From Polydactylus sextarius (taxonomy: Eukaryota > Chordata > Actinopteri > Polynemidae), in NCBI GenBank assembly GCA_016801845.1, contig CM028906.1, positions 11,866,501 to 11,930,500 of the forward strand: a stretch of DNA of 64,000 nucleotides, in the 5' to 3' direction. This document shows positions 13,238-26,691 of this stretch, piece by piece; position 1 is the first letter of the stretch, and each line of letters opens with the position of its first letter. The notes beneath the pieces were generated by a model. It was not told the origin of the DNA. It searched no databases and was given only the letters and a program-made list of their open reading frames with translations. Both the position numbers and the translations under genes were made by a program.

Positions 13238-13900
13238 GACTGGTTATCTCACTGGCTCCACTAAAGCGCTCGCGCTATACCGACATCCATGGGTTATAGT
13301 CGTTCCCTGTGGTTATTTCTCCTCTTTTCCTTTTAGGATCCAAAACTTCCATTAACACGGATATTTGTTGGTACCATACTTCAACTCTATGCTGCTTAAC
13401 TTTGTCTCAGTGTTTGTGTTGCGTGTCCTCCTCTCTTGCCCTCCTCTATCTGCTGTCTCACCAGCAGCGCTGTCTGTCTGTGCGCGTCCCAGGAAAAAAA
13501 TGCCTTACAGCTCGAGTGCGCGCTTACCTCCGTTCTCTCCCCGCTCTCCTTTGCTTTGCACGCGTTGTTTGCGATCTCATGCGGGGATCACACTTAATCC
13601 TTGAGTTTCTGCAAACTGCGCGCCGACTTCCCCTGGGAGACGGATGTGCTCTTTATCATAAGAAAATCAGTAAAACCTTAAAACTCACATGCGCTAATGA
13701 GACGCGGGTCATCACGCGGAGATCAGTTAACAACCGGCTGTTTTACGCATGCATTGCCGAAATACACTCGGCGCAATGCATCTGCAAAGTGATGCAGCGG
13801 TAACGGATTCTCTCATCGGAAATGAACTTCTCAGCAAAGCGGCAGCGAGGCGAATCAACTCATGCTCGCGCGCGCGCGCAAACGCCCACACCGTCAGAGA
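13238..13900 (-). promoter_or_regulatory. CpG-rich 5' flank, probable promoter/5' UTR of the cadherin gene
   Basis: CpG density rises sharply from about 12.15 kb and stays high to about 13.9 kb, spanning the coding exon and its immediate upstream flank. AT-rich desert lies on both sides. This is the usual form of a vertebrate CpG-island promoter. The transcription start cannot be fixed: a weak TATA-like word (GACTATAACC on the minus strand, near 13291-13300) lies about 55 bases above the ATG, but it could equally be within the 5' UTR. Plus-strand open frames here (for example 13309-13803) are GC-driven and lack family features. Confidence 0.6.
13867..13879. repeat. (CG)n run, Z-DNA-prone
   Basis: Thirteen bases of alternating C and G inside the CpG-rich promoter zone, about 630 bases upstream of the cadherin ATG. 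Alternating CG is rare in vertebrate DNA because of CpG decay, so its survival suggests an unmethylated region. Confidence 0.85.
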
Positions 13901-13917
13901 CAACTGCGAGCAGTCCT

Positions 13918-13973
13918 TGTGTATGTGTGTGTGTGAAAGAGAGAGAGAGAGAGATGGGGTGTGGGGGGGGGGG
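13918..13973. repeat. TG / GA / poly-G composite simple repeat
   Basis: Consecutive short tracts: TG repeats, GA repeats, then GGGGTGT followed by about ten G. The G-run part could take part in quadruplex structure. It marks the outer edge of the CpG-rich zone. Confidence 0.85.
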
Positions 13974-14178
13974 TTCCTCCGGGAAACAACCTGGCCTCCC
14001 TTCTCCCAGTGATCAATGTCCATTCTTGCACGTCGAGGTCCATCACTCCTCTTTCCAATAACAAGTCAGTCCATTGGATTAATATAATGTGAAAATCGAT
14101 CATTTTAAAATGTCCCCGGGGGGCAAAGAGAAAATAAAAGCTCAGAGCTCCAGGCAAGGACTCTGAGAGACTCCAGAG

Positions 14179-14201
14179 CTGTCTCTGTGTCACAGAGACA
14201 G
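14179..14201. repeat. Perfect palindrome, 11-bp arms
   Basis: CTGTCTCTGTG, one T, CACAGAGACAG. The arms are perfectly complementary. It lies just outside the CpG zone, ~940 bases upstream of the cadherin ATG. It could be a cruciform or a symmetric factor-binding site. Confidence 0.85.
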
Positions 14202-16421
<2,220 letters not shown>

Positions 16422-16929
16422 TCCCAGTACATAAATGTCATTGGGAAAAATAATTTGAAGAGATGGCCATGGCTCAGGGGACAAATGTCCCCTGATTAGA
16501 TGGACACTAATTGGAAGGGTTGTCCCATTTTTTCGGTTCCTCCAGTCCACATGTTTAAGTGTCCTCAAACCTCAACTTGCCCTTGATGGCTTTTCTATTG
16601 GTGCGTAACTTTCATTTCTCAGTCACTCTGGATAAAAATCTCAGTCAAATACATGTGGGGTAATAAATTTGTACAGCCAAGTCTATCTGGTAGAATGATG
16701 ATATAAACAACAACGTAATCATATATTTCATAGGTACTTTATTTGAAGAACTTTTAAACTTCTTCAGCCCATCGATGTGGGAAAAACTGACCAATCCTGA
16801 ATTTTCCAAAACTTGGGAGGGACAGAAATAGATTTAATTGGGTTATAGATTAAATAGAAAAGTAATAAAAAAAATAAAAAATAAAAAATGGAAACGTGAA
16901 TGGGGGCATGAACGTCTGTCTCTAGATAT

Positions 16930-17035
16930 TAACATTGTCATAGACCTGTGGCCTGCCCATGGTGTACCCCACCTTTACTCAATGTCAACTGGGATTGGCT
17001 CCAGCCCCCATGTGACCCTCAAAGGTAATAATCAA
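16930..17035 (+). mobile_element. SINE 3' fragment (fish tRNA-derived family)
   Basis: The words GGTGTACCCC, ACTGGGATTGGCTCCAGCC and GTGACCCTCAAAGG occur in the order expected for the 3' part of the same dispersed fish repeat seen in full at 42918-43307 (which has GGTGTACCCTGCC and GAGAGGCTCCA in equivalent places). The 5' tRNA-like part is missing, so this copy is truncated. Confidence 0.7.
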
Positions 17036-18856
17036 TCATAAAGACACATAGCACAGTGTTAAGGTTTTAATCCTACATGTGTTAAATACAGAACCTAGGC
17101 TAAGTAATGTAAAGTTAAAAGAAACCTTCTTGAGTACATAATTGATCATGATTTGCCTGGTTAGGCTAACACTGATTATGTTTAATCTGGCAGATTTAGG
17201 TTCTTCTTAATTACAGCAGTAACTCTCAGATATCATTTTATTAAGTTATTGGACTGAAAATCCACATGCATTGTAGCATCATATCTACTAAGAAGCCATC
17301 ATTCTTTTTTTCCTTTTAATCTTGATTCTGGCCCATCGATATTGTCATATTTAGATCCCTTGGCTGCCCTTGTCATAAAGTTTGGCTGCCTCCTACAATG
17401 AGCCGCAAAGTGAGAATGGTTGGCATTGAACCTGTCATCTTCCATTCATTATAATGACAACTGACAGACTGTGCTGAGGATCATTCAAATCCATGCAGAC
17501 CCACTAAATCTCAATAAAGTGGAACGTCAATCTGGCTCTGGCTCTACCAGGCAGTTTTCACGTCTGGGGTTTGTCCCCGTAGAATGTGAACAAGCTGTTG
17601 TTGATTGACACAACATACTCTCCCTTAACTGCTATTGATTATTCTGTCCAGCCATTTTAAAAACCCACCCACTCTTAAGTCTTTTTGTGCTTTTCTGTTC
17701 TCTTTTCACACCATATTTCTCATTGTACAACCAAGTTTTAATTAGTGGATTATCAGCTGTGGACATTGTTGACCCCCTGAATCAGGCTTTTTTCACAACA
17801 TGCACACGGACATAGAAGGAGAACAGAGATAGCATTGCTGGGGTTTATTAGGTGCTTGGCAGAGGAAAAAAAAGAGGGAAGGTGTGAGTTCATTATCCAC
17901 ACATAAAATTTCTCTGTCTCCCTTGTGCAACAGGCTAGGCATCAGGGGAAATATCCTGATAAAACGATAAAGGAAACACAGAAAGCGAATATGCTCAACA
18001 GAGCTTTGGAAAGGAGCCAATTGGACTTTGCTGCAAATACAATCTGGACATCCACTGGGCTGTAAATTGGCTTATTGGCATTGGTTTAGTAACGTCAGTG
18101 TGTGTGTGTGTTTGTATATGTTAGCATGAGGATGTGTCAGGTTGTGAACAGGGACTCTCAGGAATGCAAACCTGGTGCTATAAGTCTCCAAACCAAACAA
18201 ACACATAGAGTTCGGATGCAAAGCTTTTTCATTTATGCACATGAGACAAAGTTACAATGTGTGGTTTTCATCAGACATGTTAGATGTTTAGGATGTTGCT
18301 CAACAAGAATTTTCTTCATGCAGGAATTTTGTTAGATTATAAAACATCAAAGATTTCAAAATCTAAAAAAAAAATCACTAAAAAGAAAGATAAATGTAAA
18401 CACATTTGCAATCCTTGCTCATTTTTTATGCAAATCCCATCTATTCAGTTAACAACTTCATAATTCATTAATCTAGATGTGAGAGAATATACTAATGTTA
18501 CATAAAGCTGATCTGCGCTGCTTCAGTGTGATTGCATCTTTTTACACGTGACATTTAATTAGTTAATATGTGATTGAGTATAGCATATATATAATCGTTA
18601 CTGCTACAATAGTCTTGGTGGCTCCTACATTTTTTCCATTTCATTTCATTTTATTTTTTGAGGTGGAAACAAAAAAGGTACACCCACTTCACCTCTCAGA
18701 ACTAACATAACACAGGAGAAAGCGATGCAGCTGTTGTGCCACTGCTCCTGTTGCGCAGAGAATCAAGGGTGAGATGCTCAGGTCTCTCTGCACCTCAAAC
18801 CCATTCAGTCCCAAAGGGGCTAGCTCACTGCATCCACCTGCCTCAGTGGATACATG

Positions 18857-18896
18857 TACTGCAAGTGTCAACTGGATACTGCAAGTGTCAATGGGA
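18857..18896. repeat. Two-copy 20-bp tandem duplication
   Basis: TACTGCAAGTGTCAACTGGA is followed directly by TACTGCAAGTGTCAATGGGA, with two differences. It looks like a simple slippage duplication. Confidence 0.85.
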
Positions 18897-19238
18897 TACA
18901 ACAAGGCAACACTCTTCTGGACATAAAGAAGAGATGTAGCAGTAAGGTGGTATCCTAGGTCACCAGTACCCAAAGACTGACCCCATTAAATCAGTGATAG
19001 TTATAAGATATAAAGCTGATTGTGTCTGTTAGAGGTTATTGAAGACTTCATGTAGGTAATGTGGTAGATTAGGTTTGTTGATGGTCAAGTGACAAGACAG
19101 ATGAGACAGAATCCCAAAACAAGGACAATTTTCTGTCAATCAGAGTAAGATTCTTGGTTGCCTGTCTTGGTGAAGGTGATACCTTATAGAGTTCTGCACA
19201 CTCCATAATATACACTGACAGTCAATAGAAACTTTGAG

Positions 19239-19266
19239 GTAGAAATACGCATATGCATATTTCTAC
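19239..19266. repeat. 28-bp near-perfect palindrome
   Basis: GTAGAAATACGCAT and ATGCATATTTCTAC are complementary with one mismatch and no spacer. No role evident. Confidence 0.8.
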
Positions 19267-22013
19267 TTGTAGGGGGGTTGTAATTATTCATTGTGGATTT
19301 ATTGATGACTTAGTGCTCAGGTAGTTGAGATAACGATGAGTTGTCATGTTGTCATGGTTCATTGCACATGGGTTGGTCTCTTTGCAAAAGGGGACCAAAT
19401 ACACATTGAGCAATACTCAGTGGGTATCTGCACAATTTAAGGGTTGGTTTTAAAGGCCTATATAAGAGCCAAAAAAAAAAAAAAAAAGCCTCCATTGTTA
19501 GTCCAGTGAGTCCAAATTATTTTTGAAACTTTAGATTTTTGTTTCTGCATGCCAATATCCTAAACAAATGATTCATATGAAAAAAAAAAATCCAGTTTAG
19601 GGCTTCAAAAAAAAAAAAAATTATGTAGAAAAATATGGTCTCAAACTTTTTAATGATGATGTCAGTAAGTGCAAGAATGCAAGGTGCCATAGACACACAG
19701 GCTCCAGTCATCATTCTCTCCAATATCAAAGACATTTGCATAACTTTCTAAAATGACAATTGGACAATTGTGAACACTTAATGAAACAACTGGCAGGATT
19801 TGAATTTCTTTTTTTTCATCAAACCTTGGTCACTTTTAGTACAATTGATTGTATCACTACGAAAGTCTTTGAGGAAAGATGGTCCACAAGTGTGGCTTCT
19901 TATCCACCTTAAATGGTTATTGCATATCTTCCCTCTCTGTAGTAGATGGCTTTTCAGTGCTCCCTTAAGTGTACTTGTTCTGAACAGCCATGAGCAACGT
20001 GGGTGGCTGATATAACATATGGACTAGTTTTAGGTTAGCACTGAGCTTAATATTATTATTATTTTTGGGGGTGCACTGTCACAGACTTCTCACTTAATAC
20101 AGAAATCAGTGAGTGGCTTCCCAGTTCGACTGTGGAAAATACAGAACACTGATACCAACTTAGACATCAGTCAGCCATGCCTACCTGCCCCACTCAAACT
20201 GACAATTGCACTTCAGAGTGCACATTTACAAGCAAACTAATCACCATAATACAATGTCAAGCAGTTGACCCACCTGTGATTAGCTCTCCATCAGGCTGCT
20301 GCTCCTGCTGCTGCTCGCTGCTGCCATGCAAGTCTTAATGCTTTATTTGGCCACTTTCTTCCCAGCTCTACCTGCTAAGTACTGCTTTTATGTACCACGG
20401 GGGATTATGTTCGCCTGGTCAAAGTCTAATCTGAGTGCAGCAGTTAGCTAGGAGAGCACATTTGTTACCATGTTTTCACCATTAATACACATTCTAATAT
20501 TAATATGCAATTATCTTCATCTATGCCATTTAGTTAGTTACATTTTTGCATGTTTATGAAGACATTGCTACCAAAATAAATGAATTAAATAAAAAAAGGA
20601 GACATCTTAATCTAGCACCTAATGGAACCTAAGAGGGCCTTTAGAGCATCAGCTTGGACAAGCCATAAAAATGAACTGTGCTGCCTGTCAATTTCACTGG
20701 GCAGGATGTGGAAACTCAGAGCTCTCCGGACTGCTCTGACTACTAATGGAGACTCATAATTCCAAACTCTCTGTCCTCTCACTTCAGAGACTGAGAACAG
20801 AAACTCAGTGGATACAATTCTGTTTTTACTTCTGTTTAATAATGCATGAAAGTGAATAGATTCATTTTCCCTCGCTGTTCAATATTTAAGTGCACAAGGC
20901 TACCACTGATCCTTTGTGAATCTGTGCTGCTGCTGCTGCTTATGTTGCCATGAGTATCTCTCCAGTAAGTTTCCCGATATCTTGCTTCTCTGACACGATG
21001 TGAGCCAGTGGAGTAATATGGTATGGATTCACTGGTAAAAGGAACCCATATATCAAGGGTACTGGGCTACCGGATAATTTCCTCAAGCTACACTTCTAAG
21101 GATCAGCCAGAGGGGGTATTAAGGAGAGGCACAGTTAGACTAGTGAATTGAACCCCATTACAGCTGGATCAGGACTCTCTGCACACACCCTCTCTCCCTG
21201 TGGCTCCTTTGTCTACACTATCTATGTTATCTAATATTTTACTCCTCCATAACATTCCTTGTTAAATAAAAAACAGATTTTGCTGTGATTTTTTTTTTTT
21301 CTTTTAGTGTGTTTGCTTGGAAAATTCCTTTTCAATATCAGTTTCACATTATAACTGTAAAGGCTGCCTGGGCATTTGTACCAAAGTTTGAAAGCTCATA
21401 TGATATTAGATGAAGTCTCTGTTCTCTGTGGGGAAATAGAGAAGACTGCATTTCAATACAGAAGTAAAAATAATGGCTGCTAGTTAATGTAGAAAATAAT
21501 AAAGAACAGAAGATAAACAGGAACATTTACACGTGGTAATTAAACCCTGTTTATGGTCAATTTGAAATGGCAGTGCTTTGTGATTGCTTGAGTGCTTAAC
21601 AGATAATGTATTAAAATTAACAGCCATATGGCAGAGAGAAAACATGCAAACAGAAGGTGACGTGAAACTGGTTTAAGGTAAACGTGTGTCAAGTCATATT
21701 AATAATATTAACAAAGTTGTTAATTAAAGAACGTCACTTAAGCATTAAACCTCTATCACATCTCCATAAGGATGTTTGACTTGCCAGAGATCTAACAAAA
21801 GAATTGTCATAAATAAAAGCAGCAGAGGTCAAGATGACGTACTGACGTAATGACTTGCATAGTCGGGACAAATGGCAGAAATAGTGAAAGTGACAGTGAT
21901 AGTGATACTGAAAGAGTTATTACACTTTTATGGTTATAGTTAGATGGTTGGAGCACTGTGAATTCAGACGCAATGTGTCACAATCTTTCCCTGCCCTTAA
22001 CCTGAAATGCTCT

Positions 22014-22200
22014 TAGAATAGAATAGAATAGAATTGAATAGAATAGAATAGAATTGATTTTTTTATTTGTTCCACCAAGGGGAAATTTATCTGTTTGACA
22101 GCATTAAAAAAATAATGGAAAAATACATTAACAGAAAATAAATACAAAGTTTATATTAAAACTGTAGAAAAAAAAACGAAAAAGTGCAATTCTCAAGAGA
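22014..22200 (-). mobile_element. LINE/SINE 3' tail, minus orientation
   Basis: Tandem TAGAA units (22014-22056) are followed by TTTATTTGTTCCACCAAGGGGAAATTTATCTG. On the minus strand this reads AAATTTCCCCTTGG, then GAACAAATAAA, then TTCTA repeats, the pattern I know from the 3' ends of several fish non-LTR elements. The body of the element is not recognisable beyond about 22200, so this is a 5'-truncated copy. The family assignment is from memory of such tails. Confidence 0.6.
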
Positions 22201-22285
22201 TGAGGAGGAAGGCTTGTGGGTGCAATGTTTTCAGGACATGATAGAGTTCATAGGAAGCCGACAGCAAGAACTCCTTTGGATGTAG

Positions 22286-22325
22286 TACAGCCAAACGCTA
22301 ACAGCAAAGGAAGCGTTTGGCTGTA
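22286..22325. repeat. Perfect 14-bp stem hairpin, 12-nt loop
   Basis: Arms TACAGCCAAACGCT (22286-22299) and AGCGTTTGGCTGTA (22312-22325) are perfectly complementary around a 12-base loop. It lies ~90 bases beyond the LINE tail and may belong to the same or another repeat. Confidence 0.88.
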
Positions 22326-25300
22326 TGTCAATATAATAAACTATGGAGCTGAGAACACTTCAGAAAATGTAACAACTGTTTTGTAAATATAACATGTAAA
22401 ATGTGAAGTGCTCCTTTTAGAGTTAAGGTTAGAAAATAATGTACTTTTTCAATTCTCATTTCCAGTATTACTTGTGCTCACTGACAGGCGGCAAATCATG
22501 TTGGTAACTCAGTGGTGGTCAACAAAACAATACCACAACATTCCTGTTTTTGTTTTTCTATCTTTTTTCTTCTGATGCCTTTTTACTTATGGTTCATCAT
22601 TAGCCTTTGTTTATTTTCCTGCTCAGGAAAGTTGCTTAGGGCTGTGTATACAAAATTCCAGCTCTGCCTTCAATTGCAAATAATAATGCATGATAGTGAT
22701 TATTATAATACTTAGTCAGTGGTAAAATCTGTAGCACTAACTATATTTCAAACATATTTCTAGTTACATTTGAATACGAAGCTGTGGTACCATGTGAATG
22801 ACATGTTTGCCACATGGCTGGAAGGTGCAGGGACATCTTGACCTTTTTGCCGGAATAAAAGAACCTCGTTAGAGGACAAGATCTTCCATGGAGCAAAGGT
22901 AGAGCTCGGTTGACAGTGTTGTCTAATTTTAAGCATTACTTGCTGAAGAAAGCTATGACTGTACACAGGAAGAGCTAGTTGTTGAAATAACTACACAAAA
23001 GTAGTTGGTTTTTATTCTTTGTCAACACTGTTACTAGAGAATAACCCTTGTAAAAAACTATTATGCGCTCTATTTCAGTTTATATTGTGTTGAGTCAATA
23101 ATGCATGCAAGAAGAGCTGCAGAACTATAGAAACTAACCATGATGGGTGGCTGTCACATGCAAGAAGATGAATGAGTTGAAAATATAATTGTCTTTCTGC
23201 ACCTGGAGTTGTATAATATAATACAACTTCTGTACTTTATACAGATACTACAAAAATGAGAGAGCTTGGAGAAAAGACAGAGAAAGAATAGGACAACAAA
23301 TAGGTAAGTTCTGGACACATATGAACATTATTTCAGCTGCTGGTTGTGGTTTCTGAGAGCCGGCTTTCTGAGAGAAATACTCCCACTGGCTGTTGAAGGC
23401 AAGTATTTGTGGATTGTAAAATACTCAAAAAAAGAGTCAAGCTACCATACCCACATGACAGTCAGGGAAAAGTCATTTTGCATTTAGTTTGAACTCAAAC
23501 TTCTAGTTCTTAAAAAAAAAAAATCAATTTGAGCTCATTGGGATCTTTGCTGCATCTGTTTTGCTGCCCACAAAAGTAAAATTGTTTTTCCAAAAAAAGT
23601 GCTGAACCGATCACAGAATACAGACGACTCAGATGTGCCAAAAAGTATGTGTGTTATGTGTGGTGTGTAGAACAGTACTATACATTGCACTATAAAAGAA
23701 AATGCATTATCATTTTGTAATTGAGTACTTTTATTGCCCTCCTCCTAAATAATTATCTTGCATACAGTAAGATTTACAAATGTTTACATGCATTTCCAAC
23801 AGCATTTTCCTTGAAGCTGTTTTTGTGATTGCTTTCACTAATCATTTCTCATAATCATCTTGTTTAAATTACCATTCATTTAGATGTGAAATTAGTATTT
23901 TACATAAACATAACTTGTTTATGACTAGCCATGCTCAAAAGTGACAGGTAACTATTTTTTTATTTGTGTTTATTTATGTTTTAAATATACTCTTGAGACC
24001 ATTGAAAACAAGGAAATGCCCTCCATGGTTCTGTGGGATTTAAATAAACATTGAATTAAAATGTACTTAATCAAATGATATTGCAATTAAAAGTTAAGTA
24101 AGTAAAACGAGCTTAAAGAACACAAGTAATTAAAGTATTACAAAATGCTTCATGAACAAAATATTAAGTAAGTAAAGGTAAAACAGAGCAAACAGACAGA
24201 TAAAACCAAACTATAATAAACCAACACCAAGACAGGGATGGAGATCTATACAATAGCTTGTCTATTCTAAGTGACAGAAGAACAGGCATAACATGGAACT
24301 GATTGTTAGTTCTGGTTAACAGTCCGGCAGGTACATTTTAACTAACTGTGTTTGATTCAGAGAAACTGATTTTTTTTTCTTTTTATTATTATTTGTTGGT
24401 GCTATTTGCTTTTAATGATAGAGACAGTGAAACTCTGATAAGACAATGCCGGGTTACCACAGTCTTGTCAATGTCTGAGAAACAGTGTCCCCCTCTGCTG
24501 TTTATTAACTTGTCCAACGTTTGAGCTGCTGTTTTCCAGCGAGTCTCTGTGTCACAGTCACATCTCTCCAGGTCACTGACGTGTGTGAGTGAGAAGAAGC
24601 TCTGACTCGCTTGGGGAGAAGATGTTTCGCACCACCTGTTGGTTTAGACCCCCTGGGTCTCTGAACCCTGAATATAAGACAACCTGACTTTTTCAGACTG
24701 TTTTCTAGAGAAAAAAATATCATCATATATTCAGGTCAATACAGTGATATATAATGAAACTGAATGAATTAATGATTAGAGCTGTCAAAGAGAAGATATA
24801 TTTAATTTTAGGGATATTTCCTAAATGAAGAAAAAATGGATTGGATGAGCTGGTGGTCAAAAGTCACATGCTAATCAAAGGTGACATCAAGATTCTCAGT
24901 GTTAGATTTGATCAAAAAGTGATTACCAGTGGTGCCAGACTTATTGAAAACACATGAAAACAGACTTTTTTTTTAGGAGAAACATTGCTTGAATCAAGGA
25001 CATTTGTGTGTCTAATATGCAGCAGCCTGGAAGCAGTTGCACATGATTTCATCAAACTAACCACAACGGATCGTTATGAGAATTGGCATTTGGCGAAGCA
25101 CTTTTCAAATTAGAGGCAACAGATGTAACACACACACGTCCTGTAGGGATTTAATCAGCAGAAGAAGAAGGCAGTTTGGTACAAACTGCTACTGTGACAG
25201 TTAATTATTGGGGTAGGGTCCTTGAAGGGTCCAACCATGGATCCCCCAAATATGTTCAAATCAAATTATTATTAATTTAATCCATATTCTCTAGTCAGGG

Positions 25301-26471
25301 CTGTATATTATAAGATATTGTATCTCTTAAAATGTATAAATATTAAAAGGAGAAACACAGTTTCACTGACACTGAATAGGTAGCTGATATAGTCCTCATG
25401 CTCTGTACTGTTGTAACTTTGCAGACAATACAACAATCTGATGTAAAAATGAGAAAGTTATTCATGTGTGCTTTATGTCCTCCAAAGAACTGTTTTCATT
25501 ATATGTATAACTGATTTTTTGTTCTATAAAGATAATGTGTCAGGTACAGTGTACATCAAAATTATTTGTTCACTGAGTCTGAAAAAAAAGAAAATAAAAG
25601 GACAAGAATTAAATGAGTTCTAAAGATATTAATTAAAAAAAAAAAAAAAACACTAATGCACTTTTCACTAAATGTAACTAATGGCAATTAGAGGATTTCT
25701 ATTAGTTTTCAAGCAGGTCAGTAGGATGCACTGCTTATTAAATGTAAATTCAAACATTCTCTCAAGGACAGTAACGTCAAAGTCCTTGAATGGTCTTGCA
25801 TTCCTGTCTCTTTGCTGCACTTCAGCTTTTTCCCTGAAGATCACAAAGCATTATCACTGATCCAGGGGAGTTATTTTGGGGCCAGTGGGCTCCCAAGTTG
25901 TTTCTGTGGGACCATCACTATTGCCATCATCATCATCGTCATTGCTGGGATGGGACTGTTGTTCTGCCTAAGTGACTCCATTTAGCCAATTAGCCCTCAC
26001 CAGGGAAGTGCTCCTCTATTATTTTTCTCCCCTCTGCTCTGAAGAAACAATGTCAGGCAGAGACATTTGTTAGCTGATTATACCACCGCGCCATTCAACT
26101 GTATGACTCTGTTTAGAGTGACGAAACATCATAAAACAAGCAGTGGAATGAGAGTCGACAGTCTATGATAGATGAGAGTGAGGGAGAGAGGGAAAGACTG
26201 CAAGAAAGGACTGAGTGTGTTTGCCCTTGGCTCCATGCGGCAGTTTTAACAATAACAATTAGAGTGTGTGAGATATAAAAGCTAATGATCAGGTCTGTCA
26301 TATTTGCATATGCAAAGAGCAGTGGGCTGATTGCTTGCACGAAACGGCACTTAGAGAGCGTAATTAGAGAAGTCTGGCGGAGGTGATGTCGACAGCCAGA
26401 ACAGTGGAGAGATTCCCCCTTAATGAGGCTTGTCACGGTCCGCTCTGCCTCGAGTCTGCACCGTGATCTGT

Positions 26472-26512
<41 letters not shown>
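26472..26512. repeat. (CA)n microsatellite
   Basis: About twenty CA units. The minus-strand 143-codon frame across 26113-26544 passes through this array as a CV repeat and is not considered a gene. Confidence 0.95.
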
Positions 26513-26515
<3 letters not shown>

Positions 26516-26651
26516 TGCACATACAGACACACACGCATACTCACTTTAACCCCTGACTACAGTCTGTAACCCACTTTCGACACACATATTACTTTCCCTG
26601 TGGATTTTTACATAAAAATGTGACAGCTCCTCAAACACAGGAATACACATG

Positions 26652-26652
<1 letters not shown>

Positions 26653-26687
<35 letters not shown>
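26653..26687. repeat. (CA)n microsatellite
   Basis: About seventeen CA units. Confidence 0.95.

Positions 26688-26691
<4 letters not shown>

Larger units (their letters stand above)
17036..22010. other. Non-coding desert
   Basis: No exon or RNA gene recognised. It contains a 20-base tandem duplication (18857-18896), A/T homopolymers near 19472-19488 and 19606-19622, and a near-palindrome at 19239-19266. Short open frames have no motifs. Confidence 0.5.

Noticed and set aside
13309..13803. 164-codon plus-strand frame in the CpG-rich promoter zone
   Set aside because: Ser/Leu/Cys-rich translation of GC-rich DNA, no domain; the region is explained as promoter/5' UTR of the minus-strand gene.
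26113..26544. 143-codon minus-strand frame
   Set aside because: Its start region is a CV dipeptide repeat from the CA array; the remainder is unrecognisable.
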